Assembly (NCBI GenBank): GCA_947000775.1
Contig: CAMQGK010000559.1
Span: forward strand, 682,001-746,000
Source of the DNA: Pterois miles
Lineage: Eukaryota; Chordata; Actinopteri; Perciformes; Scorpaenidae
Direction of reading: 5' to 3'
Length of the DNA: 64,000 nucleotides
Position 1 is the stretch's first letter. The number at the start of each line of letters is the position of its first letter. The translations under genes and the position numbers were made by a program. The notes beneath the pieces are model-generated. The model saw nothing but the letters and a program-made list of their open reading frames with translations, did not search any database and had not been told where the DNA came from. Of the stretch, positions 1 to 11,668 are shown one piece after another.

Positions 1-770
1 ACTGCTGAGCTTTAGATGCCGATTGCATTTCTCCCCCTCTCATTTGCATACTAAGAGTGGGTTCCCACTGGAAAGATCAAGGCAATCTATGTGTGGCCAA
101 TGCTGGGCTGCTGCCAGGAAGACTCTGTCGATTCCATTAAAGGTGGGGCCAGATGTTTGTCATTACCTTTATTGATAACCACAGGGTCAATACTGTGATT
201 TATTCTGCTGGGATGGGACTAAGCTTTAGTCACAAGTTTCACCAGGGCCTGATCAATAGTACACAATGGACAAGTACAACATGACCAAACGTGAACTGAG
301 AGCATCAGCAAAGCTGTAAATCTATCACAAAGTTTTGTGGTCAGGTGCTCATACTCACTGCAAAGGAACTATAAAAACTGTTGGGTGTGTTTCATTTCTA
401 CTTCAAAGTCCACAGCTCTTGACTTATAGCACAGTTACATTTCATTGTGAAATACTGTATTTATGCACAGTTTGCGAGGAGGACATTTTACATACATGTT
501 CCCTCATTCGCTCTGACATAAGGTCCTCCCCCGTGTTTCACAACATCATTGGATACTCTTCCAGTGCTTCTAAAAAAAGCTCTTTAAAATTGAAAGTAAA
601 CACTCTTGAATTACATTCAGCTTTCTCACCATGACATCACTCTTTGTCACGAGACAGATCTGTTGCACAGCTTATGCAGAGGAGCTGCCTTAAAGGCTCA
701 TATGTTCCAGCCTGCTAGTTATAGACTGATACAGAGCCAAAGCAACTAGGCTGACTGCAGCAGTAACAGC
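1..770. other. Non-coding DNA, nothing recognised
   Basis: I see no convincing exon, RNA gene or named repeat here. The short open frames have no recognisable protein features and no coding-type composition. Confidence 0.5.
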
Positions 771-1396
771 TAGGGATGTCACAAGAACCGAGTCGATGCC
801 AAAATTCTCAAAACGTGACAGTACTTGTTTTTCTACAGTTCCACAGGTGCCGTAGTACCGCCAGGGCTTGAGACTAAGTTTATCCCATCGTCCCAGGGAA
901 GATAGAAAATGTGTTAGTAAACTCACTATCACCACGTCCTACACTGGGAACAACAAAACTGTGTTGAAATTGGAAGGACAAGAGCTAATAACGTTAGCAT
1001 TGTGCAGAACTTTGCTGCTTACCAGATGCTAACAGCTAACGTTAACTAGCTCTTGTCCTGCCAGTTTCAACGTAAGATTGATTGACTTTATGATGCATTC
1101 AAGCTCTTTTCGGGAAAAATGAGTATTGGGTGAAGGTAAATTCCAACGTTATCATGATGTGTTTAAATGTAATCTTGTAAAATTGTAAAATTACTGGTAA
1201 TAAACGTGAATAAATACAGTTTGAAGATGCATTCACAGCAATATAAAATAGATAATAGGGAATTATGACCTGTTTTACTTCCTAACAAAAAAGTATGCAA
1301 ACTGTAATACCATGGTATCAAACGTATTGAGAATAGTGGAATTTCACTGGTATTTTAATGGTATTGACTACTGAATTTCTTGTATTGTGACATCCT
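771..1396. mobile_element. Non-autonomous hAT element with 8-bp target-site duplication
   Basis: The element starts TAGGGATGTCAC and ends GTGACATCCT, an inverted terminal pair. It is flanked by a perfect 8-bp direct repeat GTAACAGC (763-770 and 1397-1404), the duplication length typical of hAT transposons. It is 626 bp long and encodes no transposase. A separate 109-bp inverted repeat lies inside it. Diverged relatives of its right half occur near 46.3 kb (direct) and 47.9 kb (inverted). Confidence 0.8.
963..1071. repeat. Imperfect palindrome inside the hAT element
   Basis: The left arm (from 963, GTTGAAATTGGAAGGACAAG) pairs with the right arm (1048-1071, ending CCAGTTTCAAC) with about two mismatches. 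An inner pair around AACGTTAGC continues the stem. The loop is about 40 bp. It could be a nested foldback MITE or part of the host element. Confidence 0.7.
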
Positions 1397-1404
1397 GTAA
1401 CAGC

Positions 1405-3404
1405 AAAATATTGTGTGCGTTGTCAGATAAATCTTAAAGCTTAGTATTTTTTATTTTTCCACTTGTTAATTACCTGAAGCAACATGTAAAGCTTCTTGAT
1501 ATCCAATGTAAAATAAAACCATGTCAGCGTGTTCTGATAAAGGGAAGTTTGCTGACAAATGTTTTTAGTTTAAACATGAAAGTCCTTCTTCTGCAGCCTG
1601 TAAAGTGTAGTGGTGCAGTCAGTGGGGCTGTTTGTCCACAGCAGTGTGTCCACAGCTGGACATTCCTCTGGTGGCTGTGGTCTATGAGAGGAGGGCACAG
1701 ACAGCACCTCCTGAATAGACGCTGAGTCGCCGGACTGGACCAAAATGTAATTACCTCTCCCTCACAATGTCACACTGCAGACCTGAGCCTGACAGCAGCC
1801 TCAAAATGGAACGCGCTGCGATTGAATTAACCTCCAGCTGGGAACGGTGTTGTTGTGTGTGTGTTGGTGTGTGAACCACACCTACGCCTTTTCCATGCCT
1901 GCAATTCACAGATTTTTCTTGAACCCACGCTGTCACACTATTATGCAGCACAGAATCGGTTTTCCAAAATTGCTTGGGCAAGCAGCGTTGTTTCGTGGCA
2001 TTTTGTGACTTTTGGCCCAACCAGCCAACCACAGTGTAATACACTCACACTGACTTATTTGGCTTTCTGGTTGTGAAATCTGGTAGCAGTGACACTAAGG
2101 ATATTTTCCCTCCCTGAGCCTCATAGCCTTGTTGCTATGATAAGCCAATAGCTTCAATACCTCCAGAGCTATTAGAGTCAGTCTATTGCTGTGAGTGACA
2201 GTAATTTGCTGCTCGGAGTATAAACCTTTGTCATAGTCTTTAACAGCAAACAGATTATATGCAGTCACTTATTGAGATTGATTAATATTTTCATGATGTG
2301 ATTTATTTGCCGGGGAGTGTACAGTGTGCGCTGGCTGAAAGGGCTAATGTAATGTAATGGGGACTTAAATGAGCCATTAATCTGGCAGGCCCAAGGGTAA
2401 AGGGACAGCACAACAGGGACCTCGCAAGCATGATGTAACCAAGATGTGGGAAGCTGCAGATGATCACAAATTATTTGTGATTTTACAAAGAGTATTCACT
2501 CAAAGCATTGCATCTATCAAAAGTCTAATAACATCTGCATCGCTACTAGACAGAGATTTTTCTCAAAATGTTCCATCAAAAGCAGTTATTCATAACAGAA
2601 GGGCAAACCGAGGCTTTAAAAGCAGATAGCAGGTGCTCCAAGATCGGAAATTGAAAATGGAGATAACACTGTGGAGGTGGTGATACACAATTATCTATGG
2701 GAGGCGTTAGGTATTATAAATGACCCTGTGAGACCAGAGAGGGAGGTGGGAGCCAGCGAGCTGTCGGGGGCTTCCTGGCTGTATAATTGAAAATCATTCA
2801 GACAGCTGTACAGTTTAACCTTGGAGGACCATGGTCTTAGTCACTAATTGATGGGTTGGCATGCTCCGGAAAAGTGAGGAGTGGGTTAGACTTCGAACCT
2901 GTGTGTATGTGTGTCTGTCTTTATGGACATGCTGTGTTTCAAGAAAGCTTTACAAAACAACATAAGAAGTGCTTCAGTATCTCCCTGGTGTCCGTTAACG
3001 TTTTCTTTGGATCTTTACTGTCATCCAACCACACAGCACATTGTATTTAGCTCTTAATCATTGTGCTGAGATGTGTCAATGCGTAGGCTGATTTCTCAAC
3101 AGCTCACTGTCTTGAACAGTGTTGTCACTCTGCAAACCGCCCACCACTGTGATACTATCTGATATAACATTCAGATAAGGAGAGACTTAATCGACAAGAT
3201 AACTGGTTGGGAGAAATTGTTATCAGTAGTTTACAGAATGAAACAAAAACATATATTTTACACAAACACATCTATCAATAGGCTAGTAGCAGAGAAAGTG
3301 GTAATTGCAATGCAGCTTTAATTTTTTTCCAGAGCTGAGGGGACTGGCGTTTTTTGCTTTTAGCTCTGAATGTGGCTTTTTTTCATGGGTATAATAGTTA
3401 TTAC
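1405..3404. other. Non-coding DNA; two AT-rich stretches may be conserved elements
   Basis: No exon or RNA gene was recognised. Positions 2270-2400 and 2690-2830 are complex, non-repetitive and carry homeodomain-type cores (ATTAAT, CATTAATC). They look like candidate enhancers, but only a cross-species alignment could show this. Confidence 0.35.
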
Positions 3405-3605
3405 CTGTCGTTCTCTGAACTCCTTGTGCAGGTCTGGGTGCTTGTCCCTCAAATGTTTTGCCAAGTTGGAGTGTTTCCACTCTTGGCCAGACATGTTTTA
3501 TAACACCGTTTGCACAGTGGTGCTTCGATGTTAGTGGCTTCACCGGGCTCATTTATTCTGAAGCTGAAGTAACTCCAGATAGCACTTCGCACACCTGGTT
3601 TCTCT
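3405..3605 (-). pseudogene. BED zinc-finger exon of a ZBED/hAT transposase, frameshifted
   Basis: Read on the minus strand, the exon encodes a BED-type zinc finger. It has the aromatic start SAIWSYFSF, then the Cys pair CKRC (about 3503-3514), and after a frame change NLAKHLRDKHPDLHKEF with the His pair. One missing nucleotide near 3468 separates the Cys half from the His half. The exon ends in a good splice donor (CAG at 3407-3405, then GTAATA). BED fingers of this kind are the DNA-binding domain of Ac-like hAT transposases and of ZBED genes domesticated from them. No transposase core follows in the next kilobases on this strand, so I call it a relic. Confidence 0.7.
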
Positions 3606-3645
3606 ACGAGTTGTGGCGCGTTGATGGTTGCGGTAGCTGCTCTCT

Positions 3646-3767
<122 letters not shown>

Positions 3768-3814
3768 CAAATGCAGTATAGTACTGTTTAAATGCATCAG
3801 TATCCCGGTACCGA

Positions 3815-4230
3815 TTTAGTACCAGTATATCGAACAAGCCTAACCCCCTTTACTCCTGATATTAAAATGTGTCTTGTATCTAGGTTATTTGCAAATTAAT
3901 CACATTTTTTATTGTTAAAATTGTACCTTAAAGGGAGATTTATTAAGTATTTAATACTCCTCTCGACATAGGAGTAGGCAAATATGCTGATTTATGCAAA
4001 TGTACAGTATATATACTGCATATTTGTTATTTCAAATCAAGTCAATACACATCAGTGACAAATATTGCTCAGAAACCCTTACAGGTACTGCATTTATCAT
4101 AAAACATGGTAAACTGCAGTCCTGGAAATGTCCATGCTAGTTTTTCCTCGCAAAATTTAGCGCAAGTTTGGGCCATTATTTAGCCTCTGTCACAATAAGC
4201 AAGTATGACATGGTTATCATAGGCTGCTCG
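3815..4230. mobile_element. hAT-derived fragments, partial
   Basis: Positions 3800-3845 (GGTACCGATTTAGTACCAG and following) resemble hAT terminal sequence and may be the end of the element carrying the BED exon. Positions 3890-4225 match, with gaps, the element at 6777-7347. Shared blocks include TACCTTAAAGGGAG and TTTTCCTCGCAAAATTTAG. No intact ends were found. Confidence 0.5.
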
Positions 4231-6776
4231 GGGTGGCCCCATTGCCTATTTCCTTTCAAGTAATTGTTGCATGTGGATTGAATTGCATCAGCACTTGTGC
4301 TCAATGTGGTCACAGTGCGTCCCTGACCACCTCCGGATGTGGTTTGGCTGATGCATTTTGAGTGCATTTATACCTGTACTTTCATGTGGTCAAGCGCTAT
4401 GTGATTGCAATTCGATCACCCAAAATGTATTTTAATACAGGTGTAAAGGTGGTCACTGAGGTTGTGGCAAAATCTGGTTAGCTTAACTGAAAAAGTGATG
4501 CTCCATGTCAGCTGATTGGAGTTCGAAGCAGGAACAAACAGAGACAGAGAGAGATGGGGAGACTAAAGAGTAAATAAATAGAATAAACCTGAAGATCGTC
4601 TTGCTTATTGAACTTATGCTAAGCATCATAATAATCCCATTTCTGGAGCAGCTTGTGTTAGGGACTGATCCAAGCCAGAGAGTCAAGTGAGTGATCTCCA
4701 GGAAGTAATAGATCTCTCAGGCCAGTCGGAGCAGAATCCTGTCTCCTTCCTCCATGCAGAGGGCCGGAGCAGTGTGGTCGTCTCTTCCCTCATGGAACCA
4801 GATGCATTATTGATGGATGGCTGATTGGGAACTCAATTACACAGAGATTACTGGGCTGGCAGACACCGGGACACTGCTACCCTGTCAGAACGATTGAATT
4901 AGAGCACAGGAGAGGAGGGAAAGTGTCCTTCAGAGATGTCTCTCCTCTCTTTGCAGACCTCATGGGGATGCCAAGCAGCCACAGCCTAGTTCACTCTCTG
5001 ACAGATGACCTTCCCAACAACTGTAGGTGCAGCCAGGCAGCCAGCTGGCTGCGTAGTGCTGCTCAGAGCGGTGGGGAGCAGCTTATTACAGGCTAACCAG
5101 TGTCTGGACAGTGTGGTGTGGTTGTACATTTCCGTGGTCTGTGGTGGATTTAGAGTTTGTGCATATGCATGCTTGTGTATTCGTCAGTTATAATTTGATG
5201 TCTCAAATGACAGCTGCTCTTCCTTTTAATACTGAAGAAGATGCTATGATGAGAAAGGCTGAGAATGCGAATGTATGTGCATAAATATTGGCATTTCACC
5301 AAATCTCATTCATATAACATGGCCCGGCTGAATGAGAATCGTGCCTTGCAGGGTCGTATGCTATTACAAGTTTAATGTGAAATCTGGATCGAAGAAGATG
5401 AGAGAAGGGGGCCTCGGCATCTGAAATGGAAGCATTCATCTTCCTTTTCTGTTGGTCAGCAAATATGCTCAAAGGAAAGGAAAAGGCAAGGCGAGAAAAG
5501 CTGATCTCGAAGAAGAGAAATCATTTCATACCAGACCACACGGTGAAGCCTATTTCACCCTTTGGTCTGGTACAACCCCCGATCCCAGGCTTCTGTTTAT
5601 TACATTCATCAGTGAAGATATGGAAGACCGATCTTATGTGCCTGTAGCTTCACATTTCTGCCTCACAAAGCTTTTTTTCTTAGAGGAAAACTCTATTTAT
5701 TTTGGACAGTCATTTACAGATGCCATTTTTTTTCTCTATCATTTGTGAAGAAAGCACCTGTGATCATGGACAAGGTTTTCCATTCCTCAAGTGTCTTCTT
5801 GTATTGTTGCTATGTCAGTGTGTCGGTGAAGAGAACGACTCTTTGAAAGAGGCCATTGTTCGGGTTTGCGTTGTCAATGGAGACGGGGCCACAGCTAGGA
5901 TTAGGTGGACAACAGGCAGCTTTCACCAGGCTCCTGCTTTGTCCAGGTCTTCTCCAACAAGCTGGACACTTCAGAAAAGACACCCTGGTGAGCCTTGCCC
6001 TGCTCTGTTGCCCCTGCTTCCCTGAACACTGGGCACGAGTTAGACCCTGCAGAAAAGGTTTAATAAGGAGTGGAGAATAGCCATTAGCTCCCTACCAACC
6101 TCTGTTGATGGAGGAGAAAATAGACCAACAAGATCTATTGGAGTCTGTGACAATCACGTAATTTCTTTTCCTCAGGTTGAGCCTGACTGGTCCACCAATT
6201 CTAAGCTGAATATATACCAAATCAACCATCAAGTTATTACAAAATGTCAGAGGGCAGAGTTTAAAGATTTATCCCATCTGATTCAGCAGACAGTACCTCA
6301 CATATCTAGAGCTGTGTGTATGTGTGTGAGTTTCTTCATATTGTGCCTTTGTTCATGGGTTGAGCCACTCTTCTCTCCTTATTACCGCTCTTTATTACAC
6401 TCAAACATCCATGCATGCTGTACGCAGTGCATACATGCACACAAACGTCTATTTTGCATTCAGATGGTAAACATTGATTTCCCCCTTGCCTGCACTGCAT
6501 ATATGAATTGTCTTTTTAAAATTAAATCAATTTTCAATCAGTTTTCTAGGAGTCTTTTCTGCCACAAACACATCTATCAATAGCTGAGAAGATGGCGATT
6601 GAGCCATAATTAAGTGAGATTTTATTCACACATACCTGTACCTCTCTAATGGCCAGATAAAGCTAATTTGATCAATATCCTATACATTGTTTTATAGAAA
6701 ACAAAGCAGCTGTTTATTGCAGTTATCTGTGAGATGTTCTTACTTTTGATAATTGACACATAACTGGCATTTGAAG
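4231..6776. other. Non-coding DNA, nothing recognised
   Basis: There is no splice-bounded exon, RNA gene or clear repeat. Around 4790-4900 the sequence is complex and contains GAATTAGAGC and CATTATTGATGG blocks that could be regulatory, but this is a guess. Confidence 0.35.
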
Positions 6777-7347
6777 TAAGGCTGTCAGTTGGTTAAAATA
6801 TTTAATTTTGATTAATCACTTGATAACTAATCGTAATTAATTTCAAATTAAGCACACATTTTTTTTTCAGTTAAATGTGTACCTTAAAGGGAGTGTGCAA
6901 ATATGTGTGCATATATCCCAACAGGCAGCAACAGCTGGCAGTGTGCTGGCTATAACTTGCCCCAAACTGCATGTGATTATCATAAAGTTGGCATGTCTGT
7001 AAAGGGGAGACTCGTGGGTACCCATAAGACCCATTTTCAGTCACGTATCTAGAGGTCAGAGGTCAAGGTATCCCTTTGAAAATAGCAATGCCATTTTTTC
7101 CTCGCCAAAATTTAGTGCAAGTTTGCAGCGTTATTTAACCTCCTGGTACGACGTGGTTGACACCACTGGATTCTTTAAGTTTTCTAGTTTCCTATGATGC
7201 CAGTATCTCCACTCAAGCTTTAAAACAGATCCCCTTACAACCTCTGAAAATTGATTTTACTTGGACTTTTAATGTATTAAAGAAATTGATGGCATTAAAA
7301 CAAATTTGCATTAACGCATTATTATCACGTTAAGTTTGACAGCTCTA
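6777..7347. mobile_element. Non-autonomous hAT element
   Basis: It starts TAAGGCTGTCA and ends TGACAGCTCTA. The flanks are ATTTGAAG (6769-6776) and ATTTTAAG (7348-7355), an 8-bp duplication with one mismatch. It is 571 bp long and has no transposase. Subterminal regions are rich in ATTAAT and TAACGC motifs, as in other GGCTGTCA-type fish hAT elements such as the one at 49310-50341. Confidence 0.8.
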
Positions 7348-7946
7348 ATTTTAAGCTATCAATTTTACTGCGAGGTGCTTGTCATTAAAGCTATTTCAAT
7401 TATCACTTTGCCTTTATTTGCAGCACTTGACTGAATAAACTCCAAGGATAAAGTTTCTTTCAAACAGCCGAGTAAGCTGAAAGTGCTCAGCGTGCTCTGT
7501 GAGTCTTTTGTTCAGCCTCATGCCAAAAGATGGAATCCGTTGGAAGATACTTGAAATAATGAATACATTCACGCAATTTGCAGCTGACCTATTCACAGTG
7601 AATAAATGCATGCCATTATTTAAGGAAATCATCTTCATTAAGTAAGCATTTTTGCAAATTAATGTCAGTGACTTGTAGCGTCAAGTTACAACATGCCTTG
7701 GTAAGCAATGTTCTGTTTTGCATCAGTTATCATTTTTGATCAACCTGCCCTCATTGGTAGGACATGAAGAGCGGTATGCATTGAGTATTAGATAGATATA
7801 TAAGATATATCAGTGATTGAAAGCATGCCTCTGTAGAGTCAAGAAAATGGCAGTTATGCATTTCACAAGTATGTGTTCATGCAAAGTTCAGTGGCTGGAG
7901 CTGGACTGAGGGAGATCTGTGGTAAACCATGATGTATCTTGCTGCA

Positions 7947-8633
7947 GCCCTGTCTCCCACAAAATTACATTCCCGTACAACTACATAACCAAAATACTTC
8001 TTGAGGGAAGCATATTCTCTCCTGCATTACAGTCACATTTTTAAACAGTTTTAAACATGTGATTAACATTGCAAATTGAAACAAAACAAAAACGGGACAA
8101 AATGGGTTAGGATTAGTAAAAAACAAAGTCTTGGCTTATAAAGAGTATGACATTGAAACAAAGGGAAAATGCAACAAAACTACGTAGTTAGGTTTAGGCA
8201 ACTAAACTACAGGGTTAGGTTTAGTAAAAAAAAAAAAAAAAAAAAAACATCATGGTTTGGCTTAAAATGATTTAAAAGCAAACTGAAAACACAACAAATC
8301 ACCATGTTTCACCAGGCACGAACATCCTGAGGAAAAGTCTGGCTTTTGTTGGACCCATCCACCTCCCCTCCTGCCCATCCGGATGTGAACTTTTTTACTT
8401 GTTATACCTGTTATTATTCAATAACATTTGTATTCAACATATTTTCATTCACGGTCACTCAATATATTACGTCACCTGCTCTGCACATCGCTCGTTGCAC
8501 TGCGTCACTCGCTGCAGCCGTCTGCAGACTTACAAAGGTATTTCTGATATTTAAAAGACAAATGTTACCCGCAACAAAATATGTTTTCCCTTTAGTTTAG
8601 TTGTAGGGGAATGTAATTTTTAGGAGGCAGGGC
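7947..8633. mobile_element. MITE with about 35-bp terminal inverted repeats
   Basis: The left end (GCCCTGTCTCCCACAAAATT and on) pairs with the right end (AATTTTTAGGAGGCAGGGC). The inner halves ACATTCCCGTACAACTA and TAGTTGTAGGGGAATGT also pair. The interior repeats GGTTAGGTTTAG motifs and a poly-A run (8228-8246). I could not find a target-site duplication, so the superfamily is open. Confidence 0.7.
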
Positions 8634-8718
8634 AACATATTGATAGTAACTAGTGTTCAGTAGTGCAGCTAGTGGATTAGCTCACTGTCTTTAATTACAG
8701 CTTAAAGGCTGAAAGGAT

Positions 8719-8762
<44 letters not shown>
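8719..8762. repeat. (CA)n microsatellite
   Basis: Pure CA dinucleotide run of about 44 bp. Confidence 0.95.
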
Positions 8763-8767
<5 letters not shown>

Positions 8768-9159
8768 ATAATACACCCAGTTTAATAGGTTTTAATCTAC
8801 TGTGAACATTAAGGAATAATCCCATGAGCAGCACTCACCATCTAATTGCTTTTCTTTGACCGTGATTTTAGCTGTTGTCGTTGTAAATCAACATGAGAGG
8901 CATTAACAGCTGTAGTCCAAATGCCAGCAAACACTAGGACTGATATACAGAGGTGATGTGACGATGTCCACATCTGGAGTTAATGTTCAACTGCATAAGG
9001 TTTGAGTCTTGTCAATACCTTCTCCTTTTATGTCCCCTACTTTATCTGCCTGTTAGCCTGCCTACTTCCTCAGCACAGAAAACAAACCTAAGACACTGAA
9101 ACAACACAAAATACCCACACAGATAAATCTGAAACAGCTAGAGGCCCATTTCAAATTCA

Positions 9160-9860
9160 ATTTCTACTCCCAGTGTTAATTTTTTGAACAAAAACTATGA
9201 CAAACTATGTGTGTCAGCAACCTTTTTTCCATGACTAAGATGAGGCAGTGATGAGACAGCACCGACGTCATTAAACACTTACGGTGACGGTGATGTCAAA
9301 CATGCAGTATCACTGACAAAAAAGACTAGCCTAAAATGTAAATTTAAAAACATAAAAATGTCAAAAAAATCTCTTTATTTTTGTTACTTTCCAGCTTCTC
9401 GTACCCTCTCTCTGTCTCAAACACGCACACACAACTCACGGACGGACCGTGGTGACGGTGCTCAGTCCGTCTCTGTCCTTCTCGTCTCACCTCAGTCCTG
9501 ATGATTTGACTATAATGCAGTTTGTGGGTTGGGTTCAGGTGGTTGAGAAATGTATGTTTTTACATGTTTGGTGGACGGACTGGCTCTCATAACGGATCGG
9601 TGAGCGCAACTGAACCCATCATTAATGAGCGCAGTCAGTCAGGAGGACTCAAACTAATTGCAAAGCCGCATTCTTCATCATTGAACCTACATTTGACTGA
9701 AATGCGAGAAATATAATCTGATGACTAAACAGGACTAAGATGACAAAATTACAAGAGAAAACATTCTGATTAAACTAAAATGTTTTGAGTTGTTCTCCAA
9801 ATGAATAAAACTAATAAGCGTTTCTGTTTTAAGACTAAATCTGAAATAGCTGCAAAAATT
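9160..9860. other. Possible old transposon remnant
   Basis: Both edges contain AACTAAA and GACTAA-rich sequence (9180-9350 and 9700-9850) in the style of teleost DNA transposon ends. I could not define termini or a duplication. Confidence 0.25.
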
Positions 9861-10377
9861 AGCACTGCTCCCAGATCTCCATATATCCAAAGACCTGTTT
9901 CCATGCCCTCTTGCATGCCTACATGGCGTGGAGAGCTCAGGTTTCACAGATCCCAGTGTCACATGTCCCTCTCCAGATTAGCAACATGCGTGGACGTGAC
10001 CAGAGATCCTCTGACACTACAGACTCATGCCAACAGTGTATGTAGCAGAGAAAGTCCATGTGTGTTGTGATGTATTGAAAGTTGGATTGATGTGTTCCAG
10101 CGTGTTTAAAGAGTATGTTCGGCTGGCTTTGTCTGAGGTCAGAGGTCATGATCAGCAGCATAAAAGCAAAGTGAAAGGAGTTTCTCTGTAAATGCTACAA
10201 TAGAATTCCAACAAAAACCTCAACCGTTTAGCAGCAAACTAACACAGTCGTGTGTTTTTGAAACACTCGCCCACGTCTGAAATGTGAAGCTATTCATCGA
10301 CCTGTGAAGTCTGAGTGTCTTATCACTTCAGAGCGGTAAATCTGATGTGTCTGTTAAGTTCTGTGAATGACCTCTGT

Positions 10378-10428
<51 letters not shown>
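10378..10428. repeat. (GT)n microsatellite
   Basis: Pure GT run of about 50 bp. Confidence 0.95.
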
Positions 10429-10432
<4 letters not shown>

Positions 10433-10620
10433 CGTCAGTATCTGTGAGCGCTGTCAGTGTGTGGAGCCTTGCCACAGGGTTTAACCCCTCTGCATTGATC
10501 CCCAGGTTGCTCAGGGCTGCCGCCTAATTCTCCAATTTTCAGCTGTTAGAGATAGAATTGGAATAATAAACAGCTGAACCTCCCACTAATAATCCTGCTG
10601 ACCCCCCCTGTCCGTCTCTT

Positions 10621-10624
<4 letters not shown>

Positions 10625-10694
<70 letters not shown>
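10625..10694. repeat. (CA)n microsatellite
   Basis: Pure CA run of about 70 bp, 200 bp from the GT run at 10378 and opposite in strand sense. The two could in principle pair. Confidence 0.95.
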
Positions 10695-10696
<2 letters not shown>

Positions 10697-11324
10697 TGCA
10701 GTCCCTTCCTCCACTGCTTGGCCAGTCCTCTTCAGGGCAACTGGGGCTGGAGTAGAGTTTCTCACTGCCCTAATCTTGGCCAAAGCCCCGGCACTCGCTC
10801 CCCTGCTCTAATGAAATGATATCAGCCAACCTTGGGAGCCTGGAACTAATTATCACAACCAACACACACATTTGTGCACATTTGTGGATTGTTTACAGAT
10901 ACGTAAAAGCATGTGCAATCCTTAGACACACTCCTCGTTATAAGCAGTGCGCCTGGTTTCTCATGCTTCATTGAGCTTTTAGATGCTGTCCCAGGAGGGG
11001 GAACAATGCAGGAAATAACATGAAATGTGTGTTTTGAAAACAAAAAGTGCAAAATTTGTCTGGCATCTTTTTCTGCTCACAGGCCTGCATGTTTGAATTT
11101 GGATGTTTCGTTTCCCTGGAGTAGTGCTTTGGTCTGGCCAGTCCACACAGTCCTGGGAACAATTATCTACGGCCCGAGATCAGACGTTAAATGTCTTATA
11201 CCTGAAGTTTGGTCCACTCAGTTCATATAGAGGTTCACAGACTTCAGATCCACAAGGCTCCGACCTCAATGGTTATCTATTATCTATCTATTCAGCAATA
11301 ACAATTACAGTGTCTATGCACTGT

Positions 11325-11668
11325 GGGCGGCAGTAGTTCAGTCTGTAGGGAGTTGGCTTGGGAACCGGAGGGTCACCGGTTCAAGTCCCGACATGGACCA
11401 AGAACTGAGTGTGAACTGGTAGCTGGAGAGGTGCCAGTTTACCTCTTGGGCACTGCCGAGGTGCCCCTGAGCAAGGCACCAAACCCCCAACTGCTCGGGG
11501 CGCTTGTCAGGAGCAGCCCCATCACTCTGACATCTCTCCATTGTTGCATGTTTGTGCATGTGTGTGTTTGGGTCTGCATGTACCGTGTATAAGTTAACAA
11601 CAGAGTGAAAAAATTGAATTTCCCCTAGTGGGACTAATAAAGGACTATCTTCTTCTTCTTCTTCTTCT
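11325..11668 (+). mobile_element. tRNA-derived SINE, copy 1
   Basis: The head has polymerase III promoter-like boxes: TAGTTCAGTCTGTAGGG (box A) and GGTTCAAGTCC (box B, about 11379). The body ends in a LINE-like tail AATTTCCCCTAGTGGGACTA followed by a (CTT)n tract. It is nearly identical to the copy at 19047, so the family moved recently. The open frames on both strands here are only the SINE. Confidence 0.88.
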
